Assembly (NCBI GenBank): GCA_030263805.2
Contig: CP136010.1
Location: 1,565,001-1,629,000 of the forward strand
Source of the DNA: Pseudomonas sp. FeN3W
GTDB taxonomy: Bacteria; Pseudomonadota; Gammaproteobacteria; Pseudomonadales; Pseudomonadaceae
Length of the DNA stretch: 64,000 nucleotides
Reading direction: 5' to 3'
In this document: positions 9,911-18,446 of the stretch, piece by piece
Layout: each line of letters begins with the position of its first letter
Position numbering within the stretch: position 1 is the first letter of the stretch
The notes under the pieces: model-generated
Databases searched by the model: none
The model's input: only the letters and a program-made list of their open reading frames with translations
What the model was told of the DNA's origin: nothing
Program-made: the position numbers and the translations under genes

Positions 9911-9940
9911 ATTCTACCGGTCATGGGCTGGCTTTTACAG
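9911..9940 (-). promoter_or_regulatory. Candidate argG promoter
   Basis: On the minus strand CTGTAA (9940-9935) and TAGAAT (9916-9911) are 18 bp apart, with the -10 about 36 bp before the argG ATG. Good -10, weak -35. Confidence 0.35.
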
Positions 9941-9962
9941 GGGCGCACCGCCTGGGCTGCAT

Positions 9963-10853
9963 TCAAGACGACGGGGCGGCGGCAACCGAGGACGCGGGTG
10001 GCGCCGCTTCGCGCGCCAGGCGCAAGGTGACACGCCGATTCTTCGCGCGATTGGCCTCGCTGCTGTTGGTCACCAGCGGATAGCGTTCGCCATGGAAGCG
10101 CAGGGTGATCCGCTCCACCGGTATGCCGTTGGCGACCAGGTACTCCTGTACCGCCAATGCGCGACGGCGCGACAGATCCCGATTGAGCAGACGGTTGCCG
10201 CTGTTGTCCGAATGTCCGTCCAGTTCGATGCGGTTCACGCTGGGATCGGCACGCATGTACTGCAGGACGATATCGAGCCTGGCGCGCCCCTGGGCGTCCA
10301 GCACCACGTCGCTGCTCGGGAAACCGATCTGCGACTGGCGCACCTGATCGAAATTGACCGGCAGCAGCTTGGCCGTACAGGCACGGTAGTCCTCGTAAGC
10401 CTTACCGAAGCGCGCCGGCAACAGGCGAATCTCCAGCGTATCGCCGCCTTGCATGGTGCGATGCCGCACCACCGGACTACGCCCTTCGAGCAGACCGCTG
10501 AGCAGGCGCCCGGCCTGTAGCTGGGTGCTGTTGAACGGAATATCGCCACCACTCACGGTGACCACGCCGAGATTGATATCACTGCGCGACGGTTGCCAAG
10601 GCGCCGCTGCGGCAAGCAGGGTCGCCGAGCCCGCACCAAGCCAGCGCTCCGGCGAGTGCAGACGAAAGACCGCCTGCTCGCCGGCGCGCCGGACGAACTC
10701 GCCGCTGCCGAAACCGGCGATGGGCTGGGTCAGCCGGCACTCGAACTGATCCCCCTCCACCTGCCATTGCACCCGTTCCAGCCGAGTCTGGAATGTCAGG
10801 GCGTTGGCCGGTGAAGCGAGCAGGCACAACAGTACGAGAGGGCGCAGGCGCAC
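9963..10853 (-). CDS. motY: Sodium-type flagellar/stator-associated OmpA-family protein MotY
   Basis: Periplasmic protein needed by polar flagellar stators; it forms the T-ring with MotX in Vibrio and is required for MotAB/MotCD function in Pseudomonas. From GTG 10853 it gives 296 residues starting with signal peptide MRLRPLVLLCLLASPANA. The MotY N-terminal domain follows (ALTFQTRLERVQWQVEGDQFEC). The C-terminal OmpA peptidoglycan-binding domain includes ELDGHSDNSGNRLLNRDLSRRRA. The GTG was chosen because GGAG lies 6 bases before it and the signal peptide then begins properly. A perfect AGGAGG at 10884-10879 faces an ATC codon instead. Divergent from pyrC. Confidence 0.9.
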   Translation of the reverse strand: MRLRPLVLLCLLASPANALTFQTRLERVQWQVEGDQFECRLTQPIAGFGSGEFVRRAGEQAVFRLHSPERWLGAGSATLLAAAAPWQPSRSDINLGVVTVSGGDIPFNSTQLQAGRLLSGLLEGRSPVVRHRTMQGGDTLEIRLLPARFGKAYEDYRACTAKLLPVNFDQVRQSQIGFPSSDVVLDAQGRARLDIVLQYMRADPSVNRIELDGHSDNSGNRLLNRDLSRRRALAVQEYLVANGIPVERITLRFHGERYPLVTNSSEANRAKNRRVTLRLAREAAPPASSVAAAPSS

Positions 10854-11017
10854 GATGAACTCCGAGAGGATGCGTATTCCTCCTAGGTATCGGTGCCCGA
10901 CCGGCAAACTTGAGCGTGGCACGGCCAGTGCTCAAGCCCGGCAGACGAAGGCAAGATGCCGTCTCCGGGCTTTTCCGGTAGCATTCACGCACGTTTCACC
11001 CGCCTGGAAACCCCTGC

Positions 11018-12061
11018 ATGTCCGACCGACTCACCCTGCTGCGCCCCGACGACTGGCACATCCACTTGCGCGACGGCGCCGCCCTGCCTCACACCGTCGC
11101 GGATGCTGCCCGCCAGTTCGCCCGCGCCATCATCATGCCGAACCTGGTGCCACCGGTACGCAATGCCGATGAGGCCGAAGCTTATCGCCAGCGCATCTTG
11201 GCGGCTCGGCCGGCCGGCAGTGATTTCACACCATTGATGGTGCTCTATCTCACCGACAGCACCAGTGCCGACGATATCCGCCAGGCCAAGGCCAGCGGCT
11301 TCGTACATGCCGCCAAGCTCTATCCAGCCGGCGCGACCACCAATTCCGCGTCCGGCGTGACCGCGATCGACAACATCTTCGGCGTGCTGGAAACCATGGC
11401 CGAAGTCGGCCTGCCTTTGCTGGTCCACGGCGAGGTCACGCGCAGCGAGATCGATATCTTCGATCGCGAGAAGCACTTCATCGACGAGCAGTTGAGTCGC
11501 GTCACCGCGCGCTTCCCGACGCTGAAAGTGGTGTTCGAGCACATCACGACCCGTGACGCCGTGCAGTTCGTCCAAGCGGCAGGCGCCAACGTCGGCGCTA
11601 CCATCACCGCGCACCACCTGCTGTACAACCGCAACCACATGCTGGTCGGCGGCATTCGTCCGCATCTGTTCTGCCTGCCGGTGCTCAAACGCAACGTTCA
11701 CCAGGAAGCCTTGCTGGATGCCGCCACCAGCGGCAGCCCGAAGTTCTTCCTCGGTACCGACTCGGCACCCCATGCACAGCACGCCAAGGAAGCGGCCTGT
11801 GGTTGCGCTGGCTGCTATACCGCGCATGCGGCCATCGAGTTGTATGCCGAAGCCTTCGAACAGCGGCAGGCGCTGGACAAGTTGGAATCCTTTGCCAGTC
11901 ACTTCGGTCCGGATTTCTACGGGCTGCCGCGCAACACCACGCAGATCACCCTGGTGCGCGAGGAATGGAACGTGCCGGCCAATCTGCCATTCGCTGATCA
12001 GGTCGTCGTGCCGCTGCGTGCCGGGGAACGACTGCACTGGCGTCTGGAGGCGGACGCATGA
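11018..12061 (+). CDS. pyrC: Dihydroorotase (class II)
   Basis: Cyclises carbamoyl aspartate to dihydroorotate in pyrimidine synthesis. The 347-residue length matches PyrC of gammaproteobacteria. It has the zinc motif DDWHIHLRDGA near residues 10-20. The segment AAKLYPAGATTNS around 98-110 holds the likely carboxylated Lys. HGEVTR and VFEHITTRDAV supply further metal histidines, and FFLGTDSAPH supplies the catalytic Asp. The stop overlaps the rnt start by 4 bp. Confidence 0.96.
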   Translation: MSDRLTLLRPDDWHIHLRDGAALPHTVADAARQFARAIIMPNLVPPVRNADEAEAYRQRILAARPAGSDFTPLMVLYLTDSTSADDIRQAKASGFVHAAKLYPAGATTNSASGVTAIDNIFGVLETMAEVGLPLLVHGEVTRSEIDIFDREKHFIDEQLSRVTARFPTLKVVFEHITTRDAVQFVQAAGANVGATITAHHLLYNRNHMLVGGIRPHLFCLPVLKRNVHQEALLDAATSGSPKFFLGTDSAPHAQHAKEAACGCAGCYTAHAAIELYAEAFEQRQALDKLESFASHFGPDFYGLPRNTTQITLVREEWNVPANLPFADQVVVPLRAGERLHWRLEADA

Positions 12062-12732
12062 GCGAAGAACACTTCGAAGACGAGCTCGAGGAGCACCTGC
12101 CGGGCAAGCCCCGCTCGCCGATGGCGCGTCGTTTCCGTGGCTTCCTGCCAGTGGTGATCGATGTCGAGTGCGGCGGCTTCAACAGCGCAACGGATGCGCT
12201 GCTGGAAATTGCGGCAGTGACCATCGGCATGGACGAGCAAGGGCTGCTGTATCCGCAGGACACGATGTTCTACCGCGTGGAGCCTTTCGCTGGCGCCAAC
12301 ATCGAGGCAGCCGCGCTGGAGTTCACCGGCATCAAGCTCGACCATCCGCTGCGCATGGCCGTGCCCGAATCGCAGGCCCTGACCGATATCTTTCGCAGCG
12401 TGCGCAAAGCGGTGAAATCCGCCGGCTGCAAGCGCGCGATTCTGGTCGGTCATAACAGCAGCTTCGACCTGGGCTTTCTCAACGCAGCCATCGCTCGTTG
12501 CGAGATCAAGCGCAACCCATTCCACCCCTTCTCCAGCTTCGACACCGCCACCCTGGCTGGCCTTGCCTACGGTCAGACCGTGCTGGCCAAGGCCTGCCAG
12601 GCCGCCGGGATCGACTTCGACGGCCGCGAGGCGCATTCGGCCCGCTACGACACCGAGAAAACCGCCGAGCTGTTCTGCGGCATCGTCAATCGTTGGCGGG
12701 AAATGGGCGGCTGGGAAGAGTTCGACGACTAG
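12058..12732 (+). CDS. rnt: Ribonuclease T
   Basis: DEDDh 3'-5' exoribonuclease that matures the 3' ends of tRNA and other stable RNAs. The 224-residue product shows Exo I VIDVECGGFN (Asp and Glu, about 32-41), Exo II VGHNSSFDLGFLNAA (about 129-143) and Exo III AHSARYDTEKTAELF (His and Asp, about 190-205). An N-terminal acidic extension of about 15 residues (SEEHFEDELEEHLPG) precedes the domain. Translationally coupled to pyrC by an ATGA overlap. Confidence 0.96.
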   Translation: MSEEHFEDELEEHLPGKPRSPMARRFRGFLPVVIDVECGGFNSATDALLEIAAVTIGMDEQGLLYPQDTMFYRVEPFAGANIEAAALEFTGIKLDHPLRMAVPESQALTDIFRSVRKAVKSAGCKRAILVGHNSSFDLGFLNAAIARCEIKRNPFHPFSSFDTATLAGLAYGQTVLAKACQAAGIDFDGREAHSARYDTEKTAELFCGIVNRWREMGGWEEFDD

Positions 12733-12873
12733 CAGAGCGTTGGGAAACTGTCTGCGTGACAGTGCGGCATTAAAAACAGTCTCAAAAATGCTCCTTTGAC
12801 AGCAGCTGAACTCCGCTTTTACGACTGTTTTTGTCCTGTCTCGCCTACGTTTTCAAGAGCCTGCTGAATGTTC

Positions 12874-12917
12874 CCGCTGGCTGGGCCCACGCACCGATGC
12901 GTGGGCCCAGCCAGCGG
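12874..12917. repeat. Perfect 20-bp inverted repeat (hairpin)
   Basis: Arms 12874-12893 and 12898-12917 are exact reverse complements (beginning CCGCTGGCTGGGCCC) around a CCGA loop. It ends 6 bp beyond the stop codon of the leftward FAD oxidase gene and lies about 140 bp after rnt. It lacks a U-run on either side, so it is not a classic Rho-independent terminator. It could be an RNA-stabilising or termination hairpin, or a REP-like element. Confidence 0.95.
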
Positions 12918-12922
12918 TCGTA

Positions 12923-15922
12923 TCACGCCAGCGCCCGTTCCAGCACCCTCGCCACGTGCAACGCCGTACGCTGGGCACCGTCGTGGATCTGGTGCCGGCA
13001 ACTGGTGCCGTCGGCGACCACCAGGTCGCCCGCCTTGGCCTGGCGGACCGCCGGTAGCAGCGCCAGCTCCGCCATCTGCATCGAGGCCTCGTAGTGCTCG
13101 CGCTCGTAGCCGAAACTGCCGGCCATGCCGCAGCAGGAGGTTTCAAGGGTCTTGACCTCCAGATCCGGTATCCAGCGCAGCACCTGCTCCACCGGCCGCA
13201 GCGCGTCGAACGCTTTCTGGTGGCAGTGGCCGTGCAGCAGCACCCGCGGCGTCTCCAGGGGTTTGAGCGCGAGCAGCATGCGCCCGGCATCGCGCTCCCT
13301 GACCAGGAACTCCTCGAACAGCAGGGAAGCCCTGGCCAGCGCCCTGGCCTCTTCGCCGTAGCCGTAGCGCAGGAACTCGTCGCGCAGGGTCAGCAGGCAC
13401 GAGGGCTCCAGCCCGACGATGATCACCCCGCGCTCGACGAATGGCAGCAGGTGATCGAGGGTGCGCCGCGCCTCGGCCTTGGCCTTGTCGACCTGGCCCG
13501 AGGCCAGGTACGTGCGCCCGCAGCACAGCGGCCGCTGCTGCGGCGCCCGGTTGAAGTGCACCCGATAGCCGGCCGCTTCCAGGACCCTCCGCGCGGCCCG
13601 CGCGTTTTCCGGCTCCATATAGTTGTTGAAGGTGTCGACGAACAGCAGCACTTCCCGGGTGGACGTCGCAGGGCTGGCGCTGGCGCTCGCCAGGAAGTCG
13701 CCGTCGAAACGCGGCAGCGCACGCTGCTCGGCCAGACCGAGCCTGCGCTTGAGCCAGCGCGACAGCGGCGACATGCGCTCGACGACGGCGGTCAGGCCGG
13801 CCAGACGGCGCGCGTAGGGCGCATAACGCGGCATCTCCGCCACCAGCCGCTCGCGTAGTGGCAACGGGTTGTTCTTCGCCCAGGCGGCGCGCGCCTCGAT
13901 CTTCATCTTGGCCATGTCGACGCCGGTCGGGCACTCGCGCTTGCAGCCCTTGCAGGACACGCACAGATCCAGCGCCGCCTTCACGTCTTCACTGGCCAGC
14001 CCTTCGCTGCCGAGCTGTCCGGACAGCGCCAGGCGCAGGGTGTTGGCACGGCCGCGGGTCAGGTGCTGCTCGTTGCGCGTGGCGCGGTAGCTGGGGCACA
14101 TGGTGCCAGCGTCGAACTTGCGGCAGTGACCGTTGTTGTTGCACATCTCCACGGCCTTGATCAGCCCGCCGGTGGGATCGCCGGCGCTGCCCGGCCGGCT
14201 CTGCTTGCCGGTGAGCGGGTCGCGCAGCACGTCCCAGTCCGACCAGTCGAGCACCGGCGTGACCGGGATCGGCCGGTAGCTCCTGGGGAAGCGGAAATAG
14301 CTGTGATCGTCCATTCGTGGCGTGTCGACGATCTTGCCGGGGTTGAGCAGGTTGTCCGGGTCGAACAGTTGCTTGATCTCCCTGAACGCGGCGTTGAGCT
14401 GCGGGCCGAACTGCCAAGCCACCCACTCGCCGCGACAGAGGCCGTCACCGTGTTCGCCGGAAAACGCCCCCTTGTACGCGCGCACCAGCTCGGACGCCTC
14501 CTCGGCGATGGCCCGCATCTTCTCCGAGCCATCGCGACGCATGTCGAGGATCGGCCGCACGTGCAGGGTGCCGACGCTGGCGTGGGCGTACCAGGTGCCC
14601 TCGGTGCCGTGTTTGTGGAACACCTCGGTGAGCTTGGCGGTGTATTCGGCGAGGTGCTCCAGCGGCACCGCGCAGTCTTCAATGAAGGACACCGGCTTAC
14701 CGTCGCCCTTCATGCTCATCATGATGTTCAGGCCGGCCTTGCGCACGTTCCACAATGCCGTCTGCTCGGCCCCTTCGATCATGCTGACGACGCTGCCCGG
14801 CAGCCCGAGGTCGGCCATCAGCTCGCTCAAGCCGTCCAGCTGTCGGCGCAGCTCACCTTCGTCCTCGCCGGCGAACTCGACCAGCAGCAGCGCGTCCGGC
14901 TGGCCGATCAGGGCTTTTTCGATCACCGGGCGGAAAGCCGGGTTTTCCAGCGACAGCTCGATCATGGTGCGATCAACCAGCTCGACTGCGGTGGGGTCGA
15001 GCTTGACGATGTGCTGGGTCAGGTCCATCGATTGGTAGAAGGTGGGGAAATTCACCACCCCCAGCACCTTGTGCCGTGGCAGCGGCGCGAGCCGGAGCCT
15101 GATCCGCCGGGTCACGCCGAGGGTGCCCTCGGAGCCGACCAACAGGTGCGCCAGGTTGACCTGCCCGTCGGGGTCGTAGGGCCGCGGGTTCTGGCAGTCG
15201 AACAGGTCGAGGTTGTAGCCGCCGACCCGCCGCAGCACCTTGGGGTAGTGCTCGCGGATGTTCGACTGCTCGCGCTCGGCGATGCGTTGTACTTCGCCGG
15301 CGAGCTGGCGAACCCGGTCGCCCTGTGCGAGTTCGTGGAGGAAGCCGAAGCGGGCCTCGCTGCCGTCAGCCAGCAGCGCGTCGATGCCCAGCACGTTGTG
15401 CACCATATTGCCGTAGCGGATCGAGCGCGACCCGCAGGAGTTGTTGCCGGCCATGCCGCCGAGGGTGCACTGCGCGGAGGTCGAGACGTCCACCGGGAAC
15501 CACAGCCCGTGCGGCTTGAGCCAGCGGTTCAGGTCGTCGAGCACCATGCCCGGTTCGACCACCACCGTCAGGTTCTGCGGGTCGAATTCGACGATCTGAT
15601 TCAGCCAGCGGCTGGCATCGACCACCAGCGCGTCGCCCACGGTCTGGCCACACTGGCTGGTACCGCCACCACGGGCCAGCAGCGGCACCTTGGCATCGCG
15701 AGCGATGTCCAGCGCCACCTGCAGGTCGTGCTGATGCCGGGGGATGACGACGCCCACCGGCATCACCTGGTAGATCGAGGCGTCGGTGGCGTAGCGGCCG
15801 CGCGACGCCGTGTCGAACAAGACCTCCCCGGCGATCTCGCGCCGCAGGCGCGCCGCCAGCTCGGACACGCGATCGAGCGGGACCTTGCTCGCCGGTATTC
15901 TGGGTTCGGTAAACGAAGTCAT
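12923..15922 (-). CDS. FAD-linked 2-hydroxyacid dehydrogenase fused to Fe-S/CCG domains (GlcD-GlcF / YdiJ type)
   Basis: A large fused flavin dehydrogenase (999 residues from ATG 15922; another ATG at 15925 is too close to the GGAGG). The N-terminal PCMH-type FAD domain has RGGGTSQCGQTVGDALVVDAS near residues 83-103 and TLGGMAGNNSCGSRSIRYG near 151-169. A GlcD-like C-terminal FAD-oxidase domain follows. The ferredoxin-like segment has CNNNGHC near 600, then CVSCKGCKRECPTGVD. Two C-terminal cysteine-rich CCG motifs are present (CCGRTYLASGQ and SCCGMAGSFG). The architecture matches YdiJ-type D-2-hydroxyacid (for example D-2-hydroxyglutarate) and glycolate/D-lactate dehydrogenases. It presumably oxidises a 2-hydroxyacid to a 2-oxoacid and feeds electrons to the respiratory chain. 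Last gene of the accessory operon; substrate unknown. Confidence 0.85.
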   Translation of the reverse strand: MTSFTEPRIPASKVPLDRVSELAARLRREIAGEVLFDTASRGRYATDASIYQVMPVGVVIPRHQHDLQVALDIARDAKVPLLARGGGTSQCGQTVGDALVVDASRWLNQIVEFDPQNLTVVVEPGMVLDDLNRWLKPHGLWFPVDVSTSAQCTLGGMAGNNSCGSRSIRYGNMVHNVLGIDALLADGSEARFGFLHELAQGDRVRQLAGEVQRIAEREQSNIREHYPKVLRRVGGYNLDLFDCQNPRPYDPDGQVNLAHLLVGSEGTLGVTRRIRLRLAPLPRHKVLGVVNFPTFYQSMDLTQHIVKLDPTAVELVDRTMIELSLENPAFRPVIEKALIGQPDALLLVEFAGEDEGELRRQLDGLSELMADLGLPGSVVSMIEGAEQTALWNVRKAGLNIMMSMKGDGKPVSFIEDCAVPLEHLAEYTAKLTEVFHKHGTEGTWYAHASVGTLHVRPILDMRRDGSEKMRAIAEEASELVRAYKGAFSGEHGDGLCRGEWVAWQFGPQLNAAFREIKQLFDPDNLLNPGKIVDTPRMDDHSYFRFPRSYRPIPVTPVLDWSDWDVLRDPLTGKQSRPGSAGDPTGGLIKAVEMCNNNGHCRKFDAGTMCPSYRATRNEQHLTRGRANTLRLALSGQLGSEGLASEDVKAALDLCVSCKGCKRECPTGVDMAKMKIEARAAWAKNNPLPLRERLVAEMPRYAPYARRLAGLTAVVERMSPLSRWLKRRLGLAEQRALPRFDGDFLASASASPATSTREVLLFVDTFNNYMEPENARAARRVLEAAGYRVHFNRAPQQRPLCCGRTYLASGQVDKAKAEARRTLDHLLPFVERGVIIVGLEPSCLLTLRDEFLRYGYGEEARALARASLLFEEFLVRERDAGRMLLALKPLETPRVLLHGHCHQKAFDALRPVEQVLRWIPDLEVKTLETSCCGMAGSFGYEREHYEASMQMAELALLPAVRQAKAGDLVVADGTSCRHQIHDGAQRTALHVARVLERALA

Positions 15923-15955
15923 CATGACCTCCCATGTCAGCGGTCGAGGGGAATA

Positions 15956-17164
15956 TCAGCGCGCGCCGTCCAGCGGATGCGCCGCGAAATAGTCCAGCGC
16001 GGCAAGCACGCCGCTGCCCTCGAGCGCGGCCCCGGAGAGTTTGAGCCCGGCCTCGCAACCGCCAAGGGTGGCGATCAGCGTCAGGTCGTTGCAGTCGCCC
16101 AGGTGGCCGATGCGGAACATCTTGCCCTTGGCCTTGCCCAGACCGGTGCCCAGCGACAGGTCGAAGCGCTTGTAGATCAGGCTGCGCACGGCGTCGGCGT
16201 CGATGCCCTCGGGCATCACCACGCCGGTCAGCACCGGCGAGTAGACACTCGGGTCCTGGCACTGCACTTCCAGGCCCCAGCACTCGACCGCGGTGCGCAC
16301 GCCAGCCGCCCAGCGCTGGTGGCGGGCGAATACCTGGTCCAGGCCCTCCTCGAGGAGCATGTCCAGCGCCTCGTTCAGGCCGTACAGCAGATTGGTGTTG
16401 GGGGTGTACGGCCAGTAGCCGCTCTTGTTCATCTCCAGGATCTCGTCCCAAGCCCAGAAGCTCTTCGGCAGCCGCGCATGGCGGCTGGCCTCGACGGCCT
16501 TGTCGGAGACGGCGTTGAAGCTGATGCCCGGCGGCAGCATCAGGCCCTTCTGCGAGCCGGAGATGGTCACGTCGACGCCCCAGCCGTCGTGCTGGTAGTC
16601 GGCGCAGGCCAACCCCGAGATGGTGTCCACCAGCAACAGCGCCGGATGCCGCGCCTCATCGATTGCCCGGCGCACGGCGGCGATGTCGCTGGTCACACCG
16701 GTGGAGGTTTCGTTGTGCACCACGCAGACCGCCTTGATCGCGTGGCTGCTGTCCTCCTTCAGGCGCCGCTCGATCATGTCGGCCTGCACGCCGTTACGCC
16801 AGCCTTCGTAACCCGGCAGGCCGAGGAACTCGGGTTCGAGCCCCAGCCGGCGCGCCATCTTTTCCCACAGCGTGGCGAAATGGCCGGTCTCGAACATCAG
16901 CACCCGATCGCCCGGCGAGAGAGTGTTGGCCAGCGCCGCCTCCCAGGCGCCGGTGCCGGAGGCCGGGTAGATGACCACCGGCTGTTCGGTCTTGAACACC
17001 TCGCGGACCTTGCGCAGCACCTCCAGCCCCAGTGCGCCGAACTCGGGGCCGCGGTGGTCGATGGTCGGCAGGCTCATGGCGCGCAGGATGCGGTCCGGCA
17101 CCGGCGACGGGCCGGGAATCTGCAGAAAATGACGGCCGGATGGATGAAAGTCGAGCTTCAGCAT
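15956..17164 (-). CDS. Class V aminotransferase, serine/alanine/aspartate-glyoxylate type
   Basis: PLP enzyme of 402 residues in the serine-glyoxylate aminotransferase family. The N-terminus FLQIPGPSPVPDRILRAM and YPASGTGAWEAALANTLSPGD (about 66-86) are family signatures. VVHNETSTGVTSDI (148-161), Asp180 in LLLVDTISG and Schiff-base Lys206 in ISGSQKGLMLPPG complete the active site. It would interconvert a 2-oxoacid such as glyoxylate with its amino acid. Placed between the FAD dehydrogenase and the CoA-transferase, it suggests that the oxoacid formed by the dehydrogenase is transaminated. GGAG lies 7 bases upstream of the start. The 66-bp gap before it contains an AT-rich palindrome. The exact donor and acceptor cannot be read from sequence. 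Confidence 0.85.
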   Translation of the reverse strand: MLKLDFHPSGRHFLQIPGPSPVPDRILRAMSLPTIDHRGPEFGALGLEVLRKVREVFKTEQPVVIYPASGTGAWEAALANTLSPGDRVLMFETGHFATLWEKMARRLGLEPEFLGLPGYEGWRNGVQADMIERRLKEDSSHAIKAVCVVHNETSTGVTSDIAAVRRAIDEARHPALLLVDTISGLACADYQHDGWGVDVTISGSQKGLMLPPGISFNAVSDKAVEASRHARLPKSFWAWDEILEMNKSGYWPYTPNTNLLYGLNEALDMLLEEGLDQVFARHQRWAAGVRTAVECWGLEVQCQDPSVYSPVLTGVVMPEGIDADAVRSLIYKRFDLSLGTGLGKAKGKMFRIGHLGDCNDLTLIATLGGCEAGLKLSGAALEGSGVLAALDYFAAHPLDGAR

Positions 17165-17192
17165 GGCGGTTCTCCGATTCTTGTATTTTGCG

Positions 17193-17206
17193 TTTTGAAT
17201 TCAAAA
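17193..17206. promoter_or_regulatory. 14-bp perfect AT-rich palindrome, candidate operator
   Basis: TTTTGAATTCAAAA is a perfect palindrome in the 66-bp gap between the CoA-transferase and aminotransferase genes. Its ATTTTGAATTC half (minus strand) recurs exactly next to the GntR regulator gene. Likely a binding site for a local regulator; inference only. Confidence 0.45.
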
Positions 17207-17230
17207 TCACATAAAAAGCGAAAAAGCTAT

Positions 17231-18418
17231 TCAGCGAATGCAACCCTCGCTACGCAGGCCGAGGATTTCCGCCTCGGTCAGCCCAATGCCTTGCAGGACT
17301 TCGTCGGTATGCTCGGCGAAGAGCGGTGCCGGGCGACGGATCTGTGAAGGTGTACGGGAGAATTTGCTGGGGAAGCCGATGGTCTTCATGGTGCCGATAA
17401 CCGGATGTTCGACTTCCTGGACCATGTCCCGCGCCAGGTAATGTTCGTCCTGCATGGCCTGGGCGAAGTCATTGATCGGCCCGGCCGGCACGCCGGCCTC
17501 GTCGCAGCGTTCGAGCCAATGCCTGATCGGCTGCCGGGAAAGGATGTCCTGGAGAATGTCTTCGAGCGCCTCGACATTGCGCGCACGGTCACTGTTGGTC
17601 ACGAAGCGTGCGTCGACCAACAGGTCTTCGCGCTCGATCACGTCGCGGCACAGACGTTCCCAGGTGCGCTGGTTGGCGCAGCCGAGCATCAGATAGCCGT
17701 CCTGAGCCTTGATCGCCTGATAAGGCGCCGAGACTCGGTGGCGCGAGCCGGTGGGCTGCGGCACCCGGCCTTCGGCGAAATAAGCCGCCGCCTCCCAGCT
17801 GAACCAGGGCAGGCCGCATTCGCTGATGGCGATGTCGATGTGCTGCCCTTCGCCGGTGTTCTGCTTATGGATGTAGGCGGCCAGAATGGAATAGACCGCA
17901 GTGATGCCGCCGCCGATGTCGTAGACCGCGATGCCGGTCTTCAGCGGGCTGCGGCCCGGCTCGCCGGTCATCGACATCAAGCCGCTCATGCCTTGGGCGA
18001 CCAGATCGAAGCCACCCTTGCTGCGGTACGGCCCGGTCTGACCGTAGCCCGAGATCGAACAGTAGATGATGCCGGGATTGATCCGGCTGATCGTTTCGTA
18101 GTCGATCTCCAGCGACTGGGTGACGCCCGGCCGGTAATTTTCCACGATCACGTCGGCCTCGCTGGCCAGGCGATAGAAGATGTCCCGGGCACGGCTGTCC
18201 TTGAGGTTCAGCGAAATGCTTTTCTTGTTCCGGTTGATCTGGAAGAAGCAGCTGGATTCGCCGTTGACGTAGGGTCCCATCTGCCGGCTGTCGTCGCCGC
18301 CGTTGGCCTTCTCGACCTTGATTACCTCGGCGCCCAGGTCGCCCAGCACCATGGTGCAGTACGGCCCGGCCATGATCTGGGAAATATCGAGGACTTTCAT
18401 GTTCTGCAGTGCAAGCAT
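17231..18418 (-). CDS. Family III CoA-transferase (CaiB/BaiF)
   Basis: Transfers CoA between carboxylic acids by the formyl-CoA transferase mechanism. From ATG 18418 (TGGAG 7 bases upstream) it is 395 residues, normal for the family. Signatures are MKVLDISQIMAGPYCTMVLGDLGAEVIKVE at the N-terminus, NRNKKSISLNLKD and ENYRPG. GGFDLVAQGMSGLM near residue 160 contains the catalytic Asp. It sits 28 bp downstream of a crotonase-family gene. That pairing resembles CaiB/CaiD-type activation followed by hydration or elimination of an acyl-CoA. The acid activated is unknown. Confidence 0.88.
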   Translation of the reverse strand: MLALQNMKVLDISQIMAGPYCTMVLGDLGAEVIKVEKANGGDDSRQMGPYVNGESSCFFQINRNKKSISLNLKDSRARDIFYRLASEADVIVENYRPGVTQSLEIDYETISRINPGIIYCSISGYGQTGPYRSKGGFDLVAQGMSGLMSMTGEPGRSPLKTGIAVYDIGGGITAVYSILAAYIHKQNTGEGQHIDIAISECGLPWFSWEAAAYFAEGRVPQPTGSRHRVSAPYQAIKAQDGYLMLGCANQRTWERLCRDVIEREDLLVDARFVTNSDRARNVEALEDILQDILSRQPIRHWLERCDEAGVPAGPINDFAQAMQDEHYLARDMVQEVEHPVIGTMKTIGFPSKFSRTPSQIRRPAPLFAEHTDEVLQGIGLTEAEILGLRSEGCIR

Positions 18419-18446
18419 GGGTGTTCTCCAGGCAGTGGCGGCGATG

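Noticed and set aside
14063..17347. 1094-codon plus-strand open frame
   Set aside because: Antisense to the FAD dehydrogenase and aminotransferase genes; composition is His/Gln/Arg/Val-rich and no motif is seen. High GC leaves such frames open.
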